Source of the DNA: Pyrococcus furiosus DSM 3638
Lineage (GTDB): Archaea > Methanobacteriota_B > Thermococci > Thermococcales > Thermococcaceae
Length of the DNA stretch: 64,000 bases
Assembly (NCBI RefSeq): GCF_000007305.1
Contig: NC_003413.1
Coordinates: forward strand, 1,359,318 to 1,423,317
Reading direction: 5' to 3'
Numbering within the stretch: position 1 is the stretch's first letter; each line of letters starts with the position of its first letter. This document shows, in pieces, positions 34,415 to 42,271 of the stretch. Position numbers and translations under genes: made by a program. Below the pieces are notes generated by a model, which saw nothing but the letters and a program-made list of their open reading frames with translations, had not been told where the DNA came from and searched no databases.

Positions 34415-35461
34415 CTCCTCCTCAATTTTCTTTTTGGCATATTCATAAGCCAAGGGTCTCAACTTTTCTATAATTATTTGCCTTATCTCTTCCACGCCTT
34501 CTCCCTTTAAGGCCGAGATCTTTATTGGTTTTAATCCCTTTCTCTCTAAGAATTCTTCAACTTTCTTTACTTGCTCCTCTTTCGCAACATCTATCTTGTT
34601 TAAGACGACGATAAATGGGAACTCCTTAAACTCCTCGTATATCTCCTCGAACAAGTGCATCTGCTCTTCTATTGGAAATCCACAGTATTCGCTTGGGTCA
34701 AAGATGTATATTATCAGCTTCCCGAGATGTTTCAAGGCGAGTATTGCCTGCTTTTCAATTTCGTTTCTCTCACTTAGTGGCCTATCGAGTAACCCAGGAG
34801 TGTCAATTACCTGATATTTAAAATAGCCATCTTCAAATTGGCCAACGTTTATTCCCTTTGTTGTGAAGGGATAGCTCGCAATTTCAGGCTTTGCTGTAGT
34901 TAAAGCCTTTAGGAGAGTTGACTTACCCACATTTGGGTGGCCCGCTATAACAACCGTAGGAACTTCGAGGTCTATAACGGGAAGATCTTTCAGTACCTCT
35001 CTGGCCTTGTTTAAGTATCTAAGCCTGTCATCTATGTCTCTAAGTACACTAGCAACTCTTCCATAGAATTGCCTTCTAAGTTGAGCCATTTCTTCTGGAT
35101 CTCTTGAATACCTGATTCTCTCAACATATCTCTCTTCAAGCTCTCTAACCATTCTAATTGCCCAATCTATTCCAGCCATTGCCTTGTGAAAAGTATCCCT
35201 GTCTACAAGAACATCTACTAACTCCTGATAAAATTGCGGAAGGGTAGAAAGTCCTGGAGTGCGTTCTAGCACCTTCTTTAAATAATCCCTTATTACATTG
35301 CTAACTGTTCTGATTCTTAGCTCCTCCCTCTGCCTAGCTTTCTTAACTCTATCTCCCCTGGGCATAAAAGATGAAGCCGCTTTCTCAGCTCGCCTAAATG
35401 CCTTGTCAATTAATTCATCAGCAGTAAGGATTGTGGGCATTCTCTCAAATGGATTTCTCAT
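34388..35461 (-). CDS. NOG1/Obg-type GTPase
   Basis: A 357-residue protein. The N-terminal 160 residues are helical, as in Nog1; the G domain follows with G1 GHPNVGKST (about 170), G2 PFTTKG, G3 DTPGLLDRP and G4 VLNKID. It belongs to the COG1084 Nog1-like family, which in eukaryotes assembles the large ribosomal subunit. An archaeal role in ribosome biogenesis is likely but not proven here. Followed upstream on the same strand by a transglutaminase-like gene 14 bases away, so they may be co-transcribed. Confidence 0.9.
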   Translation of the reverse strand: MRNPFERMPTILTADELIDKAFRRAEKAASSFMPRGDRVKKARQREELRIRTVSNVIRDYLKKVLERTPGLSTLPQFYQELVDVLVDRDTFHKAMAGIDWAIRMVRELEERYVERIRYSRDPEEMAQLRRQFYGRVASVLRDIDDRLRYLNKAREVLKDLPVIDLEVPTVVIAGHPNVGKSTLLKALTTAKPEIASYPFTTKGINVGQFEDGYFKYQVIDTPGLLDRPLSERNEIEKQAILALKHLGKLIIYIFDPSEYCGFPIEEQMHLFEEIYEEFKEFPFIVVLNKIDVAKEEQVKKVEEFLERKGLKPIKISALKGEGVEEIRQIIIEKLRPLAYEYAKKKIEEELSRYRSTL

Positions 35462-35475
35462 TGTGTCTCACCTCC

Positions 35476-36492
35476 TTAAATCCACAGCCATTCTCTCCTC
35501 TTTATTATGAAGATACCGATGAGCATGGTGAGAGTATATACATACCTCCACGCATCGCTCTCAGGTTCTCCTTTATAAACTCTATCTAGGACTATCGAAG
35601 ATTCAGTAAGTCTGTATACCCTAACTTCTCTAACTTCCCAAAGTCTATCTATTGTATCCAAGTACTCGGAAAAAGTTACGGGAGCTGACCCCCAGTCAAA
35701 TATCCAGAGGGTCCCATTTATAAAGAGAGCCGCTGTGGCGTGCCCTCCAGTTATATCACCCTTAAACAGTGTATGGATAATGTAAACAGGGGATACGTTG
35801 TTATCAAGAAGAACTTGCGCTGTCAAAATTGCAAAATCACTACAAACTCCGATTCTTCGCCCTATAGTCTCTCTGGGGGTTTGAATGTAAGAGAATCCAC
35901 TTTCCAGCCTAGCATAGTCATATGGAATTTGAGAGATAAACCTTTGAACTTCAACTCCAGCTTCCATGGGATTTGTTGAATTAAGCCTAATGTTTACCTT
36001 TCCGTAGCCATACTTTATGGTACAAACCATGCTTGCCTTAAAGTCATATAGCCAGGCTGTCCTATATTCACATAAGTTCTCATTGAACGTAATTTCTTTT
36101 CCTACTTGTATTTCCTCATATCCTAATCTAAAACTCCAAATATGGGAAGTGAAAGCGGGGAAGAGTATGAACACCAAAAAAAGCATGCTAAGTATTTTTC
36201 CATCTACTAATCGAAAATACCTTTTTGGGACATTGGCTCTTCCAAAATGTTCCAAACGGGAATACAATAGCCTTTCAATTTTCTCCCCGTATTTCCATAG
36301 AATAATTAAGATGTAGTTCTTTTTCCTCCAAGGAATCTTTGTTGTTGAAGTAAAGTCTATTATACGAAGATATTCTAGAAACATTTCATCTTTAGGGAGA
36401 TTTTTAAGCTTTCTAATTCTTTCAGCTATCTCATGAGACAAAGGATCAATTTCCTCAGCACATTTTTCTAGGATTTGGTCTAATTCCTTCAT
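35476..36492 (-). CDS. transglutaminase-like membrane protein
   Basis: A 338-residue protein: a helical cytoplasmic N-terminus (about 1-98), a membrane helix (about 103-118), a transglutaminase-like domain and a C-terminal helix ending in basic residues. The catalytic triad is visible as GVCSDFA (Cys), GGHATAALF (His) and IFDWG (Asp). The domain faces outside and may be a protease or crosslinking enzyme of the cell surface. It stands next to the Nog1-type GTPase gene. Confidence 0.8.
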   Translation of the reverse strand: MKELDQILEKCAEEIDPLSHEIAERIRKLKNLPKDEMFLEYLRIIDFTSTTKIPWRKKNYILIILWKYGEKIERLLYSRLEHFGRANVPKRYFRLVDGKILSMLFLVFILFPAFTSHIWSFRLGYEEIQVGKEITFNENLCEYRTAWLYDFKASMVCTIKYGYGKVNIRLNSTNPMEAGVEVQRFISQIPYDYARLESGFSYIQTPRETIGRRIGVCSDFAILTAQVLLDNNVSPVYIIHTLFKGDITGGHATAALFINGTLWIFDWGSAPVTFSEYLDTIDRLWEVREVRVYRLTESSIVLDRVYKGEPESDAWRYVYTLTMLIGIFIIKRREWLWI

Positions 36493-36563
36493 TACTTAGG
36501 ATATTGTTTTGCGACAATAAAAATATTAACCTCCTAACAAATTTTTATATTGGTGAAACTGTT

Positions 36564-37760
36564 ATGATAAGGGCCTCAAAGAGAGCTCTCTCTGTGGAGT
36601 ATGCTATTAGAGATGTCGTTCTACCTGCAAGGGAACTTGAAAAAAAGGGAATCAAGGTAATTAGGCTAAACATAGGCGATCCTGTAAAGTTCGACTTTCA
36701 ACCACCCGAGCACATGAAGGAAGCATATTGTAAAGCAATTAAAGAGGGGCACAATTACTATGGAGATAGTGAGGGATTACCCGAGTTAAGAAAAGCTATA
36801 GTAGAAAGGGAAAAGAGGAAGAATGGAGTGGACATAACTCCCGATGACGTGAGGGTTACAGCTGCAGTCACTGAAGCTCTCCAGCTAATTTTTGGAGCTC
36901 TATTAGACCCAGGAGATGAAATTCTAGTTCCTGGGCCCAGTTATCCTCCCTATACAGGGCTTGTAAAGTTCTACGGTGGAAAGCCTGTGGAATATAGAAC
37001 TATTGAAGAGGAAGACTGGCAACCTGATATTGACGACATTAGGAAGAAGATAACAGACAGAACAAAAGCTATAGCAGTTATAAACCCCAACAACCCGACT
37101 GGAGCGCTCTACGACAAAAAGACACTTGAGGAAATCTTGAACATCGCAGGGGAATATGAAATTCCTGTTATAAGCGACGAGATATACGATTTGATGACAT
37201 ACGAGGGAGAACACATTTCTCCCGGATCATTAACCAAAGATGTTCCTGTAATAGTTATGAACGGATTATCCAAAGTCTACTTTGCCACAGGGTGGAGACT
37301 TGGATACATGTACTTTGTCGATCCAGAGAATAAATTGAGTGAGGTCAGAGAGGCAATAGATAGATTGGCAAGGATTAGACTGTGTCCAAATACCCCCGCA
37401 CAATTCGCAGCTATAGCAGGACTAACGGGCCCAATGGATTATCTCAAAGAATACATGAAAAAGCTCAAGGAGAGAAGAGATTACATCTACAAGAGGCTAA
37501 ATGAGATCCCAGGAATAAGCACGACAAAACCACAAGGAGCATTTTACATATTCCCCAAGATAGAGGTGGGACCGTGGAAGAATGATAAAGAATTCGTTCT
37601 TGACGTTCTCCACAATGCTCACGTTCTATTTGTTCACGGTTCAGGATTTGGAGAGTATGGTGCAGGCCACTTTAGAGCAGTGTTCTTGCCTCCAATAGAA
37701 ATCCTGGAAGAGGCTATGGATAGATTCGAAAAGTTCATGAAAGAAAGACTGAAAGAATGA
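36564..37760 (+). CDS. alanine aminotransferase
   Basis: A 398-residue class I aminotransferase, the length of the characterised P. furiosus enzyme. The PLP lysine is in NGLSKVYFATGWRLGY; other anchors are GPSYPPYTGLVKF, INPNNPTGALYD and SDEIYDLM. It interconverts pyruvate and glutamate with alanine and 2-oxoglutarate, giving alanine as an end product of sugar and peptide fermentation. The ATG at 36564 matches the known N-terminus; an upstream frame from 36504 would add 20 residues. Promoter TATA-like ATTTTTATATTGG lies near 36540. Confidence 0.93.
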   Translation: MIRASKRALSVEYAIRDVVLPARELEKKGIKVIRLNIGDPVKFDFQPPEHMKEAYCKAIKEGHNYYGDSEGLPELRKAIVEREKRKNGVDITPDDVRVTAAVTEALQLIFGALLDPGDEILVPGPSYPPYTGLVKFYGGKPVEYRTIEEEDWQPDIDDIRKKITDRTKAIAVINPNNPTGALYDKKTLEEILNIAGEYEIPVISDEIYDLMTYEGEHISPGSLTKDVPVIVMNGLSKVYFATGWRLGYMYFVDPENKLSEVREAIDRLARIRLCPNTPAQFAAIAGLTGPMDYLKEYMKKLKERRDYIYKRLNEIPGISTTKPQGAFYIFPKIEVGPWKNDKEFVLDVLHNAHVLFVHGSGFGEYGAGHFRAVFLPPIEILEEAMDRFEKFMKERLKE

Positions 37761-37801
37761 TACTTCTTTCTTCTCTTCTTTTTTATTGTCAAAAAATATT
37801 G

Positions 37802-37876
37802 TGGAGCCGGGACCGGGATTTGAACCCGGGTAAAGGGGATCTGCAGTCCCCCGCCTGGCCTCTAGGCTATCCCGGC
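37802..37876 (-). tRNA. tRNA-Cys (GCA), CCA encoded
   Basis: Reverse strand: acceptor GCCGGGA pairs with TCCCGGC, anticodon stem GGGGA/TCCCC with loop CTGCAGA (anticodon GCA), T-loop GTTCAAATC and encoded CCA. No intron seen. It is the first of three tRNA genes in the 300 bases after alaAT. Confidence 0.95.
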
Positions 37877-37892
37877 ATTACAAAAGTAGGAA

Positions 37893-37979
37893 TGGCGCCG
37901 CGGCGGGGATTTGAACCCCGGCGGGACCACGCCCACCGGCTTAGCAGGCCGGCGCCCTACCAGGCTAGGCTACCGCGGC
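37893..37979 (-). tRNA. tRNA-Ser (GCT), CCA encoded
   Basis: Reverse strand: acceptor GCCGCGG/CCGCGGC, anticodon stem CCGGC/GCCGG with loop CTGCTAA (anticodon GCT), a long variable arm (GGGCGTGGTCCCGCC) as expected for tRNA-Ser, and encoded CCA. Serves AGC/AGU serine codons. Confidence 0.95.
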
Positions 37980-38024
37980 ACACTCGATATTGTGAAACTA
38001 AAAGTGGGTATTTAAATTTTTTGT

Positions 38025-38101
38025 TGGAGCCGGGACCGGGATTTGAACCCGGGACCTGGGGATTACGAGTCCCCCGCCCCACCAGGCTAGGCTATCCCGG
38101 C
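38025..38101 (-). tRNA. tRNA-Thr (CGT), CCA encoded
   Basis: Reverse strand: acceptor GCCGGGA/TCCCGGC, D-arm TAGCCTAGCCTGG, anticodon stem GGGGA/TCCCC with loop CTCGTAA (anticodon CGT), T-loop GTTCAAATC and encoded CCA. Reads ACG codons. Confidence 0.95.
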
Positions 38102-38473
38102 TCAAACCCATTCTCATTTAACGCATGCCTTAGCTTATAAAAATTATCCCAACTATAATTCATTACTTCTAACTTGCAATTATTAATACAAGTAGCAAAA
38201 ATATAAAAAACTTAAAAGCATAAAATTAAAACAGTAATAAAGGAGGAGTAAATAAAATTACCCTATATATTCCACCTTTGGCAATAGTAACCCTCGGAAT
38301 AACAATACTTGTATCGAAGAAAACTTTAAGGCGTGATTTATTGGTTAAAAGATAGTCCAAATTATTGTTAAAGATTCTAGGGGTTAATATTTCGAGGATA
38401 ATTGAGGACATAGAGCAAAACAATCGACATGTTTAAAAGCCCATATTGATTTCCCAACATGAGGTGAGTACTT
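38102..38473. other. 372-base intergenic region, possible small-protein relic
   Basis: No clear gene. AT-rich DNA with a good ribosome site (AAAGGAGGAG, 38239-38248) followed by a frame reading NKITLYIPPLAIVTLGITIL then a basic tail and stop near 38355; the expected start codon reads GTA, not a usable start. This could be a mutated small membrane protein gene or chance. A TATA-like region for the YhbY gene may lie near 38430-38450. Confidence 0.35.
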
Positions 38474-38893
38474 ATGGTCACCAAGCGCTTACCTGGGAAA
38501 ATTAGGCGAGCCCTTAGGGCGAGATATTATGATATAGAGCCAAAAGCGTGGATTGGGAAGAGAGGGTTAGAGGAGAGTGTTATAAAGGAAATAGAGAATC
38601 AACTGGCAAGGACTGGAGTTCTAAAAGTCGAAATTAGAAAAGGTGCCCTAATAGCAACTAAAATGACTAGAAAGCAGATAGCTGAAAAAGTTGCCGAGCT
38701 AACCGATAGCGAACTTTTAGAAGTTAGGGGCAAAAGATTTATATTATTCAAACCGAGAGAGGGTTGGGAAAAGTATTTAAAGAAGATTAAAATGAAGGAG
38801 CAATCAAGGAAAGAAATTAAAGAAGAGCCCATACGTAAGATCAAATTGGATATCATCGAATTTAGAAAGAAATTCAAGAGAGGGAGGGGTTGA
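38474..38893 (+). CDS. YhbY/CRM-domain RNA-binding protein
   Basis: 139 residues. The YhbY fold (residues about 5-95) is clear in GKIRRALRARYYDIEPKAWIGKRGLEE, and in the strand VLKVEIRKGALIA followed by a basic helix. The tail is basic and Lys-rich. Such proteins bind large-subunit rRNA precursors. It is followed by the S19e gene with three bases between, in keeping with a translation operon. Confidence 0.87.
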   Translation: MVTKRLPGKIRRALRARYYDIEPKAWIGKRGLEESVIKEIENQLARTGVLKVEIRKGALIATKMTRKQIAEKVAELTDSELLEVRGKRFILFKPREGWEKYLKKIKMKEQSRKEIKEEPIRKIKLDIIEFRKKFKRGRG

Positions 38894-38896
38894 TAA

Positions 38897-39349
38897 ATGG
38901 CAACAGTTTATGACGTTCCCGGTGATCTTTTAGTGGAAAGAGTAGCCCAAAGACTGAAGGAGATTCCAGAAATAAAACCACCAGAGTGGGCTCCATTCGT
39001 AAAGACAGGAAGACACAAAGAAAGACTTCCAGAGCAGGAAGATTGGTGGTACTATAGAGTTGCATCAATCTTAAGAAGGGTTTACCTTGATGGCCCAGTT
39101 GGAATTGAAAGGCTTAGGACTTACTATGGTGGAAGAAAGAACAGAGGACATGCTCCAGAGAAATTCTACAAGGCTGGAGGTAGCATAATAAGAAAGGCCC
39201 TACAGCAGTTGGAAGCTGCTGGATTTGTAGAAAAAGTCCCAGGAAAAGGAAGGGTAATAACACCAAAGGGGAGAAGCTTCCTCGATAAAATAGCCACTGA
39301 GCTAAAGAAGGAACTTGAAGAAATTATTCCCGAGCTTAAGAAGTATTGA
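38897..39349 (+). CDS. rps19e: ribosomal protein S19e
   Basis: A 150-residue basic protein: [20 protein letters not shown] at the start, [18 protein letters not shown] and the winged-helix part [18 protein letters not shown] are the S19e family pattern. Part of the small ribosomal subunit. Overlaps in expression with the preceding YhbY-type gene (three-base gap). Confidence 0.95.
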
Positions 39350-39413
39350 ACCATCTCTTTTTTCCATAAAGATTTTATATTTTAACCTCACTTCTAATTC
39401 TTGGTGTTGAGTA

Positions 39414-39692
39414 ATGGTAAAGATTAGGGCATCAAAGCTCAGGGATGTTGAACTAATTACTGACACAGGAGTAAGGCTTGGATGGGTCTATGATTTGCTT
39501 TTTGAAGAGGAAGGAGAAGAAAAAGGAAAGATACTTGCAATACTTGCAGAGCCAGATGAAGATATTGACATCTCCAAGTTCAGAATTACGGAAGATGAAC
39601 TGCTCATAATACCGATAACTGCCGTAAAAAGTATTGGAGAAGTTATAATAATTGATTCTTCAAAATTAGCTCAAGTTATCAGAGCAAGATGA
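39414..39692 (+). CDS. PRC-barrel domain protein
   Basis: 92 residues. The pattern IRASKLRDVELITDTGVRLG then WVYDLLFEEEGEEKGKILA is the PRC-barrel, a beta-barrel found in the photosynthetic reaction centre H chain, RimM and many archaeal small proteins. It probably binds another protein or RNA. Its stop overlaps the DUF447 start by four bases (ATGA), so the two are coupled. Confidence 0.85.
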   Translation: MVKIRASKLRDVELITDTGVRLGWVYDLLFEEEGEEKGKILAILAEPDEDIDISKFRITEDELLIIPITAVKSIGEVIIIDSSKLAQVIRAR

Positions 39693-40300
39693 AGCTTGAC
39701 GACTCCTTTTTAACTTTATTTCCTGAAGAAGATAAGGTATATGAAGTTCTCCTCTCAACCAAATCAAACTTTACTCCTATTGGAGTTAGAAGACAGGGAA
39801 GAGTCTTAAAATTTAGGATTTTTGAGGGAAGAAGCTTTAGAGACTTAGAGGAATGTAATTACGCAATTATTCAAGTCGTCGACGATACTGAGCTCTTAGC
39901 AGGGCTAGCATATAACCTTGATGTTAAGTTTGATGTTACCCAGGGGATCAAAGTCCCAATAAGAAGAATAGAAGGCTATCCCTGGGTAGAGGGAGAAGTT
40001 AAATGTAGAATTGTAAAAGTAAAAGATTCCATTGGAGAGAGCATTGCAAAAGATTGCACATTAACTCCCATTTATATAGGTATAGAAAAAAGAGTACCCC
40101 GGCCAATAAGCAGGGCAGACAACGTTCTCTTAGAGCTAGCAGTTCTCGGAACAAGGCTCATAGTAAAGAAGAAAAGAGGGTTACAAATTAAGGACGTTGC
40201 ACAAAAGATAGAGGAATTATACGAGCTTTACAGAAAATTGGGAGGAAAAAGCGAAATCGCCGGAAAAATAATGGATATACTAAGAAAGCACTACCTGTAA
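39689..40300 (+). CDS. DUF447-family flavin-binding-like protein
   Basis: 203 residues. It resembles DUF447 archaeal proteins with a split-barrel FMN-binding-type fold: YEVLLSTKSNFTPIGVRRQG, then a C-terminal helical part with KDVAQKIEELYELYRKLGGK. The function is unknown. It is coupled to a PRC-barrel gene upstream and converges with a surface-protein gene by 21 bases. Confidence 0.8.
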   Translation: MKLDDSFLTLFPEEDKVYEVLLSTKSNFTPIGVRRQGRVLKFRIFEGRSFRDLEECNYAIIQVVDDTELLAGLAYNLDVKFDVTQGIKVPIRRIEGYPWVEGEVKCRIVKVKDSIGESIAKDCTLTPIYIGIEKRVPRPISRADNVLLELAVLGTRLIVKKKRGLQIKDVAQKIEELYELYRKLGGKSEIAGKIMDILRKHYL

Positions 40301-41842
40301 AGTTGCCTCTTCTCCAGGCTCCAATTCATCTATCCTCCACACTATTACTCCATCTTCAATTTTTACTTCTCCTTTAGTGGCCCAAACCTCTTTCGCATAG
40401 CCTTTCATTCTGTACTCAAAGTTTTTAAGCGGAAGAAATCTTGGAGCTCTTACTCTAATAAAGTGCCTTTCCCCTATGTTGTCTTCCACGATTATAGGCC
40501 TAAAGAATGCAAAGTATGAGGTAAACAGCACTGTTCCCAGGAAGAGAGCAAGGTAAAAAAGGAATTCCCAAATTCTACTAGAGATTTTAGTCCCTACTGG
40601 AGTAGGAGAAGGTGTTTGAACGGTAGTGGAGGGAGTAAAGGTTGGTGTCTTTGTTGGAGTAGCTTCCGTTGAAGGTGGATTTGAAGTGGGCGTTACAGGT
40701 TTCTTCGTTATAAATGTGGTAGAGGCAGGTAAGTACTTTGAACTTTCTGCAGAAACTTCAACTTCTCCATACCCTATATCATTTAAATTGAACCTTGCTA
40801 TACCATTTGAATCTGTGACATTGTAGATATATCCTTTTGGCCCGAAGACTTTAATCACAATCCCCTCTATAGGATAACCGTCAGGATCTACTGCCCTAAC
40901 TATTAGGGTTGTGTTTTCCTGAGATGCAAATAAGAGGGGAGTCTTAACCCTAACCAGCTCTTCTACAACTTTTCCATCTAGGTCAAGTGTAACAGTATAT
41001 ACCCCAGGCTCATTAACTTCATACTCTATTTTTCCATCCTTTCCGGTAACAAAGCTTAATGCATCTATCGTAACCTTGACGTCACTTGCGGGATTTTCAC
41101 CTTCAAAGACGTTCACTATAATCTTCCCGTTCTCAAATTTTACTGTGTAGGACAGGTTTCTTCTGTATATAGTAAAGTTATGCTCGATTTTCTTTTCCCT
41201 TCCATAGAAATTGGCAGAGAACAGAATGGTGTAATTCCCAACCTCAGTCCCAGGAAGGGATAAAGTTGTTACCCAACTTTCACCCTCTTTTACAATCGGT
41301 TTATAAGAAAGTACTTGGATAGTTTTCCCATCTCTTTTCACTTCAACTTTTGCATCTCCGTAGAGCAATAGGTTAGAATACGAGGTAATGGCCAATGTAA
41401 AGGTAGCATTTCTACCATATCTGACTTTTTCAGACCCATCTATTAAGAGAGAAAAGTTAACGACTGATCTCACTTTTAACGTTAAAATATCTTCAACTAA
41501 CTGATTTCCCCACTTTGCCACAATGTGAATCTTGTATAAACCTGCACTTGGGTTTGTTGTATAAACCTTCAAAGTTAAATTTCTGCTTTCCCCTGGAGAA
41601 AGAGCATTTACATAACCTTGGGTGAACAGCACTCCCTTAATCTGATCTATCGCATAGACTGTCACGTTGTACGCTGTTTCATTTCCCACGTTCTTTAAAG
41701 TGACATTTATAGTGAAGCTATCCCCTGGGAAAATTTCCACTTCTTTTGGAGAAATGCTAATTAAAAGTGTTGGTTGAGCTGTAGTGGGTGGCATAAACAG
41801 TGAAATAACAATTATAAAGAAAAATAGAGCTACTTTTTTCAT
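40280..41842 (-). CDS. secreted/anchored surface protein with CARDB-like domains
   Basis: 520 residues. Signal peptide at the start ([18 protein letters not shown]), several Ig-like/CARDB-type beta domains with repeated strings like [19 protein letters not shown], then a Pro/Thr/Ser-rich linker (about 390-420), a membrane helix near residue 430-450 and a cytoplasmic C-terminal domain of about 65 residues. Many N-x-T sequons. A cell-surface protein or envelope adhesin is likely. It overlaps the Hjc gene by four bases (ATGA) and is thus downstream in the same operon. Confidence 0.78.
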
Positions 41843-42210
41843 GATTTCCCCTCCAACGTTTTTTGTATTCCCAACAATACCTCAAGAGATACTCCGCTAG
41901 AAGGCGTGAAGACAAACTTCTCAATTTTTGGGCTTACCTCAATAAACCTCCACCCAACATTTAAGAACTTCACAGCCAACACTGGGATCCCTCCAAACCT
42001 TCTTGAAAATTCTATTAATCTGCCCATGTCTCTCTTTCCCACGTACAAATGATCTTTCTTTGTAACCTTAACTTCTATGCACAAATACTTCTTTCCATTA
42101 CCTGCAACTAAGTCAACTTTCTTGCTCCCTGCCGACCTCACCACAGCAAATCCATGCTTTTCCAAGAGCTTAATCAATTCTCTCTCTGCCTGGGCCCCTT
42201 TTCTATACAT
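41839..42210 (-). CDS. hjc: Holliday junction resolvase Hjc
   Basis: A 123-residue nuclease with the type II restriction-like core: Glu in [14 protein letters not shown], the Asp in [10 protein letters not shown] and Glu-x-Lys in CIEVKVTKK. The length and these residues match the well-studied P. furiosus Hjc, which cuts four-way DNA junctions symmetrically as a dimer. It is divergent from a large helicase gene with about 60 bases between, and overlaps a surface-protein gene downstream. Confidence 0.96.
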
Positions 42211-42271
42211 ACAATGTTTTTCCTATCTACCTCTTATAAACTTTTTAAACTCCTTGACATACCCTCTCGAG

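Noticed and set aside
37757-38140. A 127-residue open frame across the tRNA cluster
   Set aside because: It only reads through the reverse complements of the Cys, Ser and Thr tRNA genes; its repeated GFEPG strings come from the T-arms.
38239-38360. Small membrane protein gene after AAAGGAGGAG
   Set aside because: The frame lacks a usable start codon (GTA in the expected place); kept only as a note on the intergenic region.
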